From Neobacillus piezotolerans (GTDB lineage: Bacteria; Bacillota; Bacilli; Bacillales; Cytobacillaceae): a stretch of DNA of 64,000 nt. A model generated the notes under the pieces. That model had not been told where the DNA came from and made no database searches. It saw only the letters and a list, made by a program, of their open reading frames with translations. The stretch is taken from assembly GCF_003362805.1 (NCBI RefSeq), contig NZ_QNQT01000003.1:248001-312000 (forward strand). The letters are read 5' to 3'. Positions 27,613-37,900 of this stretch are shown here, piece after piece (the stretch's first letter is position 1; each line of letters starts with the position of its first letter). A program made the translations under genes and the position numbers.

Positions 27613-28855
27613 TGGTTACATAAGCCCAATTTTGCGGGGCGGGGAGGCCGACGTGCCAGTAAGTTGTCCCTGCTAGATTAAATCGGTCTATTAATTCATA
27701 TTTTTTGATAAAGCTTCGGATGTCCTCGAACCACACGATATGCTCTTCCGCCCCTTTCCAATACCGATACCATGGCGATTGGGCGGTGGAATCAAATTGG
27801 ATCAATGCGCCTACTGAGATTGCCTGGTTTTGCGCGGCCAGGGCGGACAATCCCTTGGCTGTGTTTGTCGTGACCACCTTGTCATAGCCATAGAGCGGCA
27901 TCGCCATCATCAATTTCCGCGGATTCACCAATCGAATTGCATAATTCATTACCTGCTCAATCCAATTAATTGGAGAAACCGGATCAGGCGGGCCGCCGGG
28001 ATAGCCATAATCAATCGTCATCACCGCCATCATGTCGGCAATGCTTCCAATAGCGGCATAGTCATACGCCCCGACAATCCGATTCGTGGGCAAATCCGCA
28101 GTCTTCGCGTGGACATTCACATGCAGCAGAAGATTCCCCAATCGCCGCTTTAAATCGCGCAGGAACAAGGAAAAATCATTCCGCCTAGCTGGAGGAATAA
28201 ACTCCAGATCAAGGCTCACTCCCCCAAACCCGCGGGTCACAGCCAAATTGGCGATGCTCGCCACCAAGTTTTCCCGTAAAGCAGGATTTTCAAGCACACT
28301 CCCCACTAGCTCAGCACTGAACCCGCTCGCTGTCATATTCCGGATCATCAACAACGGGACAATGTTTAGCTGATTGCACCTTGAGACAATAGTCGAGTCG
28401 TCCCGCTCGGCATACGTATAACCCTGCGCCGTAAAGGAGTAGTTGACAATCGCCGCATAAGTTAACTGATTTGCCAGGGAATTGATAACCACCAGGTCCG
28501 CCGATGTTCCAGACGGAACTAGGAATCCCAAAGTCTCCATCTCCAGCTTGATCGGGGAGGGGACGGTAAGAACCTGGCCAATTCGAAGCCGATGGATATC
28601 AAGGCCGGGATTCGCAGCAGCAATTTCTGGAATCGTCGTGCGGAAGCTCTGCGCGATTTTCCAAAGTACATCCCCCGCCTTAACCTGATAAACTCGGGAA
28701 GCGAGGCCAGCCTCCGGTATATAAAGGGCAAGCCCCGGAACAATCTCCGACGCGGATGCCAGACCATTCACGCCAACAATCGATTCAATCGAAACCCCAT
28801 ACCTCCCCGCAATCCGCCACATAGTATCGCCAGCCTTCACAACATAGACACTCAT
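27587..28855 (-). CDS. LysM-LysM-GH18 protein, SleL/YaaH-like spore hydrolase
   Basis: The 422-residue protein has two N-terminal LysM domains (residues 2-47, starting VYVVKAGDTMWRIAGRYGVS, and 55-100, VYQVKAGDVLWKIAQSF), which bind peptidoglycan glycan strands. A GH18-fold domain fills residues 105-422. The catalytic-strand motif is GGVSLDLEF (about residue 213), retaining the acid Glu. This architecture is that of cortex-fragment N-acetylglucosaminidases SleL/YaaH, made in sporulation and active in germination. There is no classical signal peptide, as in YaaH. GGGGGTGG precedes the start. Confidence 0.88.
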   Translation of the reverse strand: MSVYVVKAGDTMWRIAGRYGVSIESIVGVNGLASASEIVPGLALYIPEAGLASRVYQVKAGDVLWKIAQSFRTTIPEIAAANPGLDIHRLRIGQVLTVPSPIKLEMETLGFLVPSGTSADLVVINSLANQLTYAAIVNYSFTAQGYTYAERDDSTIVSRCNQLNIVPLLMIRNMTASGFSAELVGSVLENPALRENLVASIANLAVTRGFGGVSLDLEFIPPARRNDFSLFLRDLKRRLGNLLLHVNVHAKTADLPTNRIVGAYDYAAIGSIADMMAVMTIDYGYPGGPPDPVSPINWIEQVMNYAIRLVNPRKLMMAMPLYGYDKVVTTNTAKGLSALAAQNQAISVGALIQFDSTAQSPWYRYWKGAEEHIVWFEDIRSFIKKYELIDRFNLAGTTYWHVGLPAPQNWAYVTSEITVIKR

Positions 28856-29010
28856 CCCCCCACCCCCTCATACCATCATATGAACGAACATCCAGCCATA
28901 TGAAGCGAGGGAAGGGGCTGCAGATTAATTGCTTCATGTAATCTGAAACCAGAGTGATCACTAGGTACGTACCAAGCTTATTTTGACAACCATACCGGGT
29001 TATCGCCCCT

Positions 29011-29595
29011 CGGTTGTCAGAAATCCGCTCTCACTCTGACAACCTCACAGGATTTCCACCCTCGGTTGTCAGAAATCCGCTCTTATTCTGACAACCACTC
29101 AGGATTTCCACCCTCGGTTGTCAGAAATCCTCTCTTATTCTGACAACCATACAGAATTTTTGCACCTCGGTTGTCAGAAATCCCCTTTTATTCTGACAAC
29201 CATACAGGATTTTCGCCCTCGGTTGTCAGAAATCCACTCTTATTCTGACAACCATACAGAATTTTTGCACCTCGGTTGTCAGAAATCCACTTTTATTCTG
29301 ACAACCATACAGGATTTTCGCCCTCGGTTGTCAGTAATCCACTCTTATTCTAACAACCACACAGGATTTCCACCCTCGGTTGTCAGTAATCCACTCTTAT
29401 TCTAACAACCACACAGGATTTCCACCCTCGGTTGTCAGTAATCCACTCTTATTCTAACAACCACACAGGATTTCCACCCTCGGTTGTCAGAAATCCACTC
29501 TTATTCTGACAACCCCACATAATTTTCAACCTCGGTTGTCAGAAATTCACTCTTATTCTGACAACCATACAGGATTTTCACCTGCGTTTGTCACA
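29011..29595. repeat. Tandem array of 52-53 bp palindromic units (11 full, 1 degenerate)
   Basis: Unit starts (CGGTTGTCAG) fall at 29011, 29063, 29115, 29168, 29220, 29273, 29325, 29377, 29429, 29481 and 29533, with a decayed unit near 29585. Each unit holds an inverted repeat, GGTTGTCAGAA and TTCTGACAACC separated by about 11 bases, then a linker ending in GGATTTTCGCCCT or variants. The linkers are near identical, so this is not a CRISPR array. Three units (29325, 29377, 29429) share GTCAGTAA and TCTAACAACC changes, showing recent unit duplication. It fills most of the 28856-29662 gap, which has no gene. Confidence 0.95.
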
Positions 29596-29662
29596 ATAAG
29601 AGCCATAAATATTATTCGCCACAAAACTCCCCATTAAAATACACATCGTGTCCAGGTTCCTA

Positions 29663-30571
29663 TTATACATAATAAGTATTCTTAGTTTTCCCCACTGCTT
29701 TAAAATGCCTTTGCAAAGCCCTTAAATAAGTGCGGCTGCTGAAGTTCACCTGGCACCAGTCCATAATGCTCTGGGTAGTCAATATTCGTTGAGGAAAGAG
29801 CAATTTAAATTCATTCGCGCTCCTTACAATGGCATTCTCAATCCTTTCCTGCCCACCGCAATTACCGCAAATCAAAAAATACTTGTTCAAAGTATTCATT
29901 TTACACAGGCACTTCTCACAAAATATCCCCTTCTTAATCCCCTCATACGTATACGCCGGCAACTTGGAATAGTTGCTGCCATCCTTATTGGATGTTAATA
30001 AAATATTAGCCAGTTTCTTATGGCCATCATGCAGTTTGGAAGGACGGCTGTCCATTTCGGCCATGAACCGGTTTACCTGGGTCGGGAGAATAATAGAATC
30101 GTCTTCGGGAGCATTGTATAAGGTGAATTCAGGATGGTTGAAGACCAGAGTGGATCGAACGAGGAAATTCAGCTTGTTCTCGCGGAGGTATTGATTGAAA
30201 AGATAATTGCTTCTTTTTAGCTGCTCGAAAGGATTCTTGCATTTATAGCCGTTCTGCCTCGTGTAAATCTCTCCATCTTTCCAAACATAATCGCCCTTGA
30301 AATACTTCACATCAATCGCGTCAATGATTCCCTCGGAAATAATAATCGAATCAATTTGGAAATCAGAGCGGTTCGCCTCAAGCAACATATCATTCAAAAT
30401 ATACCTTTCTTCCTTAAGCTTAGCGGATAGCTTGTCGAACGCCACCTCCCCCTCGAACCCCGCTTCCAGATTCGACAAGTAAAACTTTTCGCTCTCAGAC
30501 AGTTCCATACGCGCATTCAAAGACCGCAGGCAACGCAGCACCGCAGACTCCGTTCGTTCCTTCAGGTTCAT
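29663..30571 (-). CDS. NERD-domain nuclease-related protein with C-terminal zinc ribbon
   Basis: The 302-residue protein has an N-terminal NERD domain (residues about 35-145). Its signatures are the GFEGEVAFDKL start, the FQIDSIIIS strand and IDVKYFKGDYVW, which carry the D-x(n)-(D/V)xK-like nuclease-related residues. A zinc ribbon follows (FCEKCLCKM and LICGNCGG, about residues 215-240), and a short helical C-terminal region resembles a DNA-binding end. NERD proteins are linked to DNA processing and are frequent in defence-rich regions. It lies downstream of the dynamin genes on the same strand but is separated by repeat copy C. Confidence 0.8.
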   Translation of the reverse strand: MNLKERTESAVLRCLRSLNARMELSESEKFYLSNLEAGFEGEVAFDKLSAKLKEERYILNDMLLEANRSDFQIDSIIISEGIIDAIDVKYFKGDYVWKDGEIYTRQNGYKCKNPFEQLKRSNYLFNQYLRENKLNFLVRSTLVFNHPEFTLYNAPEDDSIILPTQVNRFMAEMDSRPSKLHDGHKKLANILLTSNKDGSNYSKLPAYTYEGIKKGIFCEKCLCKMNTLNKYFLICGNCGGQERIENAIVRSANEFKLLFPQRILTTQSIMDWCQVNFSSRTYLRALQRHFKAVGKTKNTYYV

Positions 30572-30666
30572 AAACTCAGCTTCCTTTCACATGTTCTAAC
30601 CTTAATTTTACAGATTTCCGTTATTATAACCAGCAAACAAATATGAAAATTCGACTAACTTTTTTT

Positions 30667-30785
30667 GGGAAAATTGGCCCATACACCAAGTACCGCCCAT
30701 CAGCACCAAACCGCCAAATACCCGCAATTCGCCATCAAAAAAGGCCCCGCCATAACCGCGCGTAGCAGTTACAACCGAGCCTTAA
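30667..30785 (+). repeat. Composite intergenic repeat, copy C
   Basis: It starts GGGAAAATTGGCCCATACA and ends in a hairpin around CATAACCGCGCGTAGCAGTTAC. On the minus strand it follows the His-rich gene and probably terminates the dynamin operon. Confidence 0.75.
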
Positions 30786-30826
30786 AGTGTAGCAGGCGGC
30801 CCAAACCGCCTGCTTCGGAAAAATTA

Positions 30827-31246
30827 TTATAAATTGTTAAAGGGATTGCCATCAGGATCGCTTCTTAAGTAACCACCGCCTGCTTCAAGGGGACGGTTAA
30901 TCGCAGTGTTGCCATCCCCATCACGGTAGTATCCTTCAACATACGTACCATCGGATCTAAAATACCCGTCAACGTGGTGGGGTTTTACAAAGTGAATATT
31001 GCCCAAATCAAGATTCAACGGCTGGAACTGATGCTTGTAAGCGTGCTTTAAAGGATCCTGGTAATCCAGGAAGCCATGGTCCGAAAAGTTATTCCCGTTA
31101 ATATGACTGTGATGCCCAAGATGGTCGTTGTGATGCCCAAGATGATCGTGGTGACCACCATGGTCGTGGTGATTATTAGTAGTTAATTCATTCTGTTGGC
31201 CAAAATCATGATCAAAGGAATTCGACAACTGGAACTGGTCTGCCAT
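30827..31246 (-). CDS. Histidine-rich small protein, last gene of the dynamin operon
   Basis: The 139-residue protein has a His/Asp/Gly-rich middle (residues about 25-55, repeated HHDHLGHH-like units) and a conserved-looking end, VKPHHVDGYFRSDGTYVEGY, followed by RDGDGNT. The His cluster suggests metal binding. Its ATG overlaps the stop of the upstream GTPase gene (TAATG), so the two are translationally coupled and probably work together. No signal peptide is visible. The function is unknown. Confidence 0.75.
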   Translation of the reverse strand: MADQFQLSNSFDHDFGQQNELTTNNHHDHGGHHDHLGHHNDHLGHHSHINGNNFSDHGFLDYQDPLKHAYKHQFQPLNLDLGNIHFVKPHHVDGYFRSDGTYVEGYYRDGDGNTAINRPLEAGGGYLRSDPDGNPFNNL

Positions 31247-33027
31247 TATGCGCTTACCCCCTCTAAATATTCACTTTCTATTAACCTTTCAAGTTCAGCC
31301 AGCTTCGTTCTATATACCTGGATGGTGGCGGCTTCCCTTTGTTTGCTTGAAATTTCCCTTTTTATCATCGTTTCATAGGACCGTAACAGGCGCGTGAACT
31401 CTTCAAGGGATTCTTCCTGGATTTTATTGATTGTTGTATGGACGTAATCAACGATTTTGTCTTCGAAATTCGTAATGAGCTGCCCAATCTGGCTGTTGGC
31501 GGCAATGATAAGTTCTGGTTTAATGTTCTCCAGCTGCTTCTCTGCCAGCTTTTGCGAAAGGTACGGAAGTCCGGCCATCCCGACAATCGGCAGGAAAAAA
31601 GGCCCTCCCAGCAGCACCGCAACCGTGCTCACGCCACCAAGAACCACCCCAGCCTTTACAGCCGCGTTTCCCGATTTCGCATTCAGGATTGGAATCGGTT
31701 CATGTAGTTGAAGGTCGTTGCTTTTTACCGCATGGATCGTTACATTCTCGTTAAAAGCGGCAATCAGTCCTTTGGTTACTTCTGCTTGTGTTTTGTGCAG
31801 CAATTCATGGATATAATCACTGTATTGATTGGCCCACGTATTGAAGTGGGACTTAACCGCGATCGGGATTTGCGCCTCCACCAAATTTTTAATATCGGCG
31901 CCATGGAACAACCTGATCCGGTTCTCGATATCTTCCTTGACGTTTGTGCCAAAATGCTGGATCGATTTGGCGACCATATAGTTAATTTCGCTTCGGCGGT
32001 CCGATAAATAGGACTTTATTTGTCCCCGCCAAGTATCCTGATTGGCAAACCATTTCGCCACGCCTTCAAGCTGGGACTCCAAATCCTCAAGGGAGTGGGA
32101 AGACAACTCTTCTGCTGTCCGTATTTCACTTTTTACAAGTTCGGCGATTGCCTTAAGCCTCCATTGGAAGCGCTCCAGCTTTTCCAAACTCCTCGAACCA
32201 CTTTCGATTCTCCTGACAATCTCTTTTTCCAGCTCAGGAAAACCGGAATAGCGAAGCGCTGCTTCATCACCGTTCAGCTTCCCATCAAGGGCGTCCTTGG
32301 CGGATAATGGGAACACCGCGGTTTTTTCCCCGCCTAAAATAGATTGGACTCTGCTTTCCGCAAATTCAATTGTCTCATCGAGTTCTTCCTCATCGACCCG
32401 GTCCATGAAGTTTGCCGCGAAGATGATGTTTTCCAGGCCATTTTTCATTAAAAATTCCTGGATAAACGTCTTTTCCGTCTGCTTAAAGGCCGAATCCAGC
32501 GATGTTAAAAAGATGATGACATCCGCCCTCGGAAGGAATTGAAAGGTAATATCCGACCGTTGCTGATTAAGATCGTTCACCCCCGGCGTATCAATGAGGA
32601 CGACCCGATTTTCGAGCAGCGGGGCGTTTAAAAATAGCTTCAAATATTTGATCTCATCGGGATTGAAGTCGGCCGACGCCGTATATTGATTCAAGGCATC
32701 CACTGACAACTCTTTCGTTTCAACCGTCCCATCCATTTTTAAAATTTCCAGTCCTGGAGTCTCCGAATGGAAGACCGCATTGATTGTGGCCGTCGTCGGA
32801 GTAACATCCCTCGGCATGATGTCCTGTCCAAGAAGGGCGTTTACGAATGTCGATTTGCCATGTTTGAACTCCCCAACAACCATGAGGGTATAATAATCCC
32901 GTTCCAAATCCTCAAGCAGCTCACCAAGCGCACTCAATTGCGAGCTTTCCGGCATAAGATCAGACGCTCTTGTTTTAAGCGCGGCAGCTTTCTGTTGCAA
33001 TAGTTCCTTTTCCTTCACATAATTCAT
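31246..33027 (-). CDS. Dynamin-like GTPase 3 (593 aa)
   Basis: The GTPase domain shows P-loop GEFKHGKST (residues 52-60), switch Thr in TPTTATINAV, and DTPGVNDL (G3); the G4 position reads NFMD rather than the usual NKxD. A helical stalk follows, with a hydrophobic hairpin at about residues 455-490 (AGVVLGGVSTVAVLLGGPFF) that could act as a membrane paddle. Bacterial dynamin-like proteins polymerise on membranes and fuse or seal them. The start overlaps the end of the preceding GTPase gene by four bases (ATGA). This is the third GTPase of a three-gene series. Confidence 0.9.
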   Translation of the reverse strand: MNYVKEKELLQQKAAALKTRASDLMPESSQLSALGELLEDLERDYYTLMVVGEFKHGKSTFVNALLGQDIMPRDVTPTTATINAVFHSETPGLEILKMDGTVETKELSVDALNQYTASADFNPDEIKYLKLFLNAPLLENRVVLIDTPGVNDLNQQRSDITFQFLPRADVIIFLTSLDSAFKQTEKTFIQEFLMKNGLENIIFAANFMDRVDEEELDETIEFAESRVQSILGGEKTAVFPLSAKDALDGKLNGDEAALRYSGFPELEKEIVRRIESGSRSLEKLERFQWRLKAIAELVKSEIRTAEELSSHSLEDLESQLEGVAKWFANQDTWRGQIKSYLSDRRSEINYMVAKSIQHFGTNVKEDIENRIRLFHGADIKNLVEAQIPIAVKSHFNTWANQYSDYIHELLHKTQAEVTKGLIAAFNENVTIHAVKSNDLQLHEPIPILNAKSGNAAVKAGVVLGGVSTVAVLLGGPFFLPIVGMAGLPYLSQKLAEKQLENIKPELIIAANSQIGQLITNFEDKIVDYVHTTINKIQEESLEEFTRLLRSYETMIKREISSKQREAATIQVYRTKLAELERLIESEYLEGVSA

Positions 33028-34973
33028 GAATGGATCCCTGCCTTTTCCCTAGGTGGATTTGTCAGCTCCTGATATAAGTCGCTAAGCTCGTCTTTAATTT
33101 GCTGTAGTGCGGCTTCCCTGCGATGCAGGACTTCCATTTTAATTTCGATTTCTTTTTCTTCCAAAAGGGTATTCTCCAATAATTGATTTAATTGGCCCTC
33201 CAGCTCTTGGACTTTATCGTTAATAATTTGCTCATATTGAGTTTGGATGGCATTCACCATCCCATCCCACTCATTTTTAAACTGAAGGTTCCGGCGCTTT
33301 TCAGAGTTATCAAGCTGCGAATTGAGCTTTCTGCGGAACTTGGTCTTTTCATCTTCTTCTCCAGTCAGCCAGGAAACAAAGCCGCCAATCAAAATGGATG
33401 CGACATTCACTGCTCCGGCAATCAAAAAACCCGTTCCAATCGCTAATTTCCCGATGAAGCTATTGCTATTTTCCCAGGCTGCATCAAGCTCATCAACAAT
33501 GGAATCAAACAATGAATACTCCCATTCAGGTTCCAGCTGCAGCCCAGTACCTTCCCAGTCATCTTGTCCGCTTTTGGAGGATATGGATAATAAATCTCCC
33601 TCCAATTTGAACCATTCATTATTTAACTGCTTGCTCATATCCTGAATGACCTTTTTAGATGTTTTCGTCATTCTTGTCTTTTTTTCCTCATGGAGCCGCC
33701 GTTCAAGCGGTGCTATCGCAGTTTCAACTATTCTGCCAATGTCACTTATATGTTTCATTCGATTAGATTCGAAGGTTTCCAAACCTTTTTGCGTTATGTT
33801 CCTTGATTCAGCCTCGTACCATTTCGTAATTTGTGTTTCTTCCATCTTTAACTGCATCACAATTTTCTTCAGGGATTCTTTCCCGGTTTTCCTGACCATT
33901 TGTACCCGGGGCTTGAACGAAGATACCTTTTCTTCAAGGCCGTCCCTTTGCTGATTCAGGGTGTTATATTGAAAGTGAATTTGTTTCTCCAAAACGTCGG
34001 AAATCAGTTTATCCGTCCGTTGAATCGGCTTTTGCAGTTTTACAGCTCCTCTTTCGAATTGAAGAAAATCCGCCAACGCCGACTCAAGCTCCAAAAAACC
34101 TGACTCTTCGATTGGCTTAACGGGAATCGGCTTCCCCCTCTTTGTAACCATTTCCTCGCCAGCAGCCTTGCGCCGGGCATTCAAGGCATCCTTGGCGGCA
34201 ACCATAAAGATTTTCGGTTCATGCAGAATCCCCTGTAAATTGTCATAAGCAAACATCCTGATTTTTTCTACCTCTTCCGGAGATTCCAAAAGGTCCATCT
34301 GATTTACGACAATAAAGATTTTCTGGATGTCACTTCCAAGAATCCGATCCCGTAAAAAACTTAACTCTGATTCTGATAAAATCTTAATCGCCGATAGGAT
34401 AAGGATCGCCGCATCTGATTGAGGGATGATGCTGTTTGTCAGCTGTTCCCGGGCAGGGTCCAAATCATTCGTTCCCGGAGTGTCGATAACCTTGACCCCA
34501 TCCTTGCAAAAATTCAAAGGATGGCCAATTTCGGCGTACTCGATGCTCCTTATTATTTCTACTTGCTTCTCGTACAGCGCTTCCCCCTCGGTATCACCCG
34601 CAAACGGTTCCTTCGGGGCCACAAGTGAGTTAAATCGTTCTTCCGTCACGTATTCCTGCTTTTTATTTCTGTAGTGAAGTTTAATAAAGGGATCTGTGCT
34701 GTGGGTGATCACATTCAATAACGTTGTTGTTGGCCGCGCCGACGAGGGCAGGAGCTTCTTCCCCAGCAATGCATTAATGAAAGTCGATTTCCCGCGGGAA
34801 AACTCACCGACAACAACAATCTGGAATTGGTCCTCTTTAATTTGGTTTCGCAAGTCCTCCACTTTCTTTAAATCGTTTTGATTCCCAATGTCATGGAGGA
34901 TTACCTGAAGCCGGTAAAGCTGGTCGACCAGCCGCCGTTTATTTGCTGTGTAAACATCCAACGAAAAACTCAT
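33024..34973 (-). CDS. Dynamin-like GTPase 2 (649 aa)
   Basis: G motifs are clear: P-loop GEFSRGKST (residues 56-64), RPTTTLLNVI (G2 region), IDTPGTNDLD (G3) and VVNQMDLL (G4). Long coiled-coil stalk helices follow, with a Gly/Ala-rich membrane hairpin at about residues 515-550 (GKLAIGTGFLIAGAVNVASI) and a C-terminal coiled coil. The gene begins 12 bases after the larger GTPase gene with a GGGAGAG site. Tandem dynamin-like proteins often form hetero-oligomers, so it probably assembles with its neighbours on the inner face of the membrane. Confidence 0.9.
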   Translation of the reverse strand: MSFSLDVYTANKRRLVDQLYRLQVILHDIGNQNDLKKVEDLRNQIKEDQFQIVVVGEFSRGKSTFINALLGKKLLPSSARPTTTLLNVITHSTDPFIKLHYRNKKQEYVTEERFNSLVAPKEPFAGDTEGEALYEKQVEIIRSIEYAEIGHPLNFCKDGVKVIDTPGTNDLDPAREQLTNSIIPQSDAAILILSAIKILSESELSFLRDRILGSDIQKIFIVVNQMDLLESPEEVEKIRMFAYDNLQGILHEPKIFMVAAKDALNARRKAAGEEMVTKRGKPIPVKPIEESGFLELESALADFLQFERGAVKLQKPIQRTDKLISDVLEKQIHFQYNTLNQQRDGLEEKVSSFKPRVQMVRKTGKESLKKIVMQLKMEETQITKWYEAESRNITQKGLETFESNRMKHISDIGRIVETAIAPLERRLHEEKKTRMTKTSKKVIQDMSKQLNNEWFKLEGDLLSISSKSGQDDWEGTGLQLEPEWEYSLFDSIVDELDAAWENSNSFIGKLAIGTGFLIAGAVNVASILIGGFVSWLTGEEDEKTKFRRKLNSQLDNSEKRRNLQFKNEWDGMVNAIQTQYEQIINDKVQELEGQLNQLLENTLLEEKEIEIKMEVLHRREAALQQIKDELSDLYQELTNPPREKAGIHS

Positions 34974-34985
34974 TACACACTCTCC

Positions 34986-37900
34986 CTAGAACTCCGTTTT
35001 TTCAATAATGTTGATACTCGGATTATCGGAAATCATCATTTCTCCAAGGTCTGAGATACGCACTTTAAATTCCGCGTCAACTCTTTTCCGATCACCGGTT
35101 CCATCCTGGTAATGGTACTCGTCGACCAAATAAACATTGATAAGATAGTGGTTATCTCCCGATTGGGTGATCGACTCAATGGTAAACTCCAAATTTTCCA
35201 TCCACATATTCTCTCTAATCACAAGCTCCAGATAGCTGGCTATGCTTGAATAAGCGGGACCTTCAGGGTCATAATACCCCTGGACTGTGGGAAAGCCATT
35301 GCCATTGAATGCCTCCACAAAGTCAACATAATATCTTTTTATATAGTCAGACACCTCTTCTACCGATACAAGCTGGACGGTAGGCTGAGCGACAATTTGT
35401 TTAGAAGTCTCTTTAATAATAATATCGTCAATCGTGAACCCTCCCAAAGAGTCCACAATCAAAATATAATCCTTGAGGCGGTCGTATTTCGTTGTATTTT
35501 GATAGTCATCAATAAACGAAAACTTCTCCCGGGTTGAAACGGTATACTTGTTCGCCTCGTCCTTTGTAATGGAGAGAACAGCAAACTCCTCTTCATTGAA
35601 CGTATAACCCTTGCCGGAAATGGAAGAAATATTATCACGCAGTTCACTATATTCCTGATTTTTCTCCAAAAAGAAGTCATCAATCAGGGTGCTGTTGCCG
35701 GTATTTAAGGCCTGCATATAAGATTGCCGGAACAAACTAAGAAAGTTCTCTATTTCCCCATCCGCAACTTCAACGCCTTCACCGCCGGAAATCTCGTAAC
35801 CAAACGAGGTGATTTGCAAGTTGCCATCATCGGAAAATACCAATCTATATTTCGTTTGAAATTCCTTGCTGTATCCCCGCCTGAATGTTTCAATAACCGA
35901 AACCTGCATGCCCCTGCCATAGAGATTTTCAATCTTAATGATTTCAAGGCCGGTCCGTTCTTTTCCGGTTATGTCATTTAAATAAGGAATGAATTGATTC
36001 CAGCCATCCATCGTAAAAAAAGCAGAAAGATAATCAGGATCCTCATATCCGTACCCGTACCTGTCCCCATATAACTCCCGGAAAAAATCCCATATATCAT
36101 CGTCGCTGATATTTTTTTGTTGTTCGGTTTGTACCTGTTCCTGTTCCCCTTCAGCATCTCCCGATTCTTCTATTGTGCCAGTACTGGCAACCGCTTCCGC
36201 CTCTTCAAATGCATCCTTGGTAAATTTAAGATCGAATAGATCAACTACAATTGCCGCTGACACAAACAATGCCGCCGCGGTACCAGCCCCAATCCATTTG
36301 GCCCGCTTCTTTTTAAAAGCAGTAATTTCCTTGGTCAATCCTTGGTTGATCACGCCAGGCAGCGATTTATAAGTCTTGTATGCAAATAGTTGGGACATTT
36401 TAAGGGGAGGGTTAGCAAGTAGATAATCCCTGGCTGTTTCCTTTTTAATCCCTTTGAAAAATTTGAACTGGGACAAGAAGGTTTCTGATGGGATATCTTT
36501 GGCCAAACCCGCAATATTTCTAAGTAAATACCGGACTTCCTCATAAACAAGGGCATTCTCGGGGCCAAAACTCGTTTCCAGCAAAGGAACAGCCACACTG
36601 ACCTTAAAACTGTTTAGCCAGTTAAGGAATAATCCGGTTTCCGCCAATTCATGATTGGATAAGTTAGTTAGTCTTTGTTTGACTGTGTCCAGCTTCTGGT
36701 TAAAGCCATCCGTACTCTTCTTCTCACTAATTGAGTATTTCGATACATCCTCTTTCGCAACGCTTTTTACTTCGTTTACAATTAATTTTATCCGTTTTTC
36801 TATTAGCTTTTTTTGAGTATCCAGTTCATGTTGTTTTTTAGCAAGACGATCCCGTTCTTTGTGGTAAGCGTCCAGCCTTTCCCGATGGTATTCGATTTTC
36901 TTTAGTTTAAAAATCGACTTGCTGGCACGGATAAGCTCCCAACTTTCTTTTAACTCTTCTTCCATATTGATTAGCTCGGCAATTTCATCCTGATTTTTAC
37001 CTCTCGCAATCATGTACGGATTGAATTGGAGTTCCCTTGTTTCCTCCCATAGACGTGAAGGGCTGTTTTGGGAAGAAGTTTTGGCCTTGACATTCCTTGA
37101 ATGAATTGTAAATTTCCCTAAAAATTTCTCAATGGTTTCGACCGATTCGATTGTATCGTGCAAAATAAAATTCCAGTTATCAACGGCTGATTTATACGTT
37201 ACCCTCGTTTCTTCAACCTTTTCTTTTACCGATTCCAGCTCCTCGAATTCTACTTTTAAAGAAGACTCGCTGGAACTGTACTCTTTCAGTTTAAATAAAG
37301 GCAAAGCTTTCTTTTTCTCCAGCAATTCACCGTCCAATTGCCTAAGCATAAAGGACACCCTCCGGAACGTCATTTCCTTCTTTCTTTCCGGCTGGTTTTT
37401 GAACTCTTCAATCAGCTTGTCAATAGCACGCCAATTGCTCCACTCAAACATCGAATCATTCTTCGACAATTTCGAATCAAGCGCTTCCTTCGCCGATACG
37501 CCAATCAGTTTCTGGAGCAGCGGACCGAATCGGGGTATATTAAACTCAATTAAATCGTCGAGCTCATCTTCCTCATCATCCAATTCATCAATCCGATTTA
37601 TGATCCCAAAGGGTTTCAGCCCGAGTCCATTGTACTTTTTAAGCCACTTAATCTCGGTTGCTGTCCCTACATTCATGGCATGGAATAGAAAGAGCACCTG
37701 GTCCGCCCTGCCCATAAATTCTTCCGTTGTCGCAGTATGGTCAAATTCATCCTTGGCATTAAGCCCGGGCGTATCCACGATTGCAATGGACTTCAACAGT
37801 TCAATAGGCAGCTGAATTTCCACATAAGAAAGCTGTTTTCGAATCTCTTTAAATTCGCCGTCCCTTTCAGCCGTAAGCTGCTCAAGCCATTTTTCTTCAA

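Noticed and set aside
29118..29405. 95-codon ORF inside the 52-bp array
   Set aside because: It only exists because the repeat is open in that frame; the peptide is a repeat translation without a ribosome site.
29011..29595. CRISPR array
   Set aside because: Spacing is regular, but the linkers between dyads are almost identical, each unit is itself palindromic, and no cas genes are present.
37132..37815. 227-codon plus-strand ORF opposite the large dynamin
   Set aside because: Ser/Phe-rich antisense shadow of the acidic GTPase gene.
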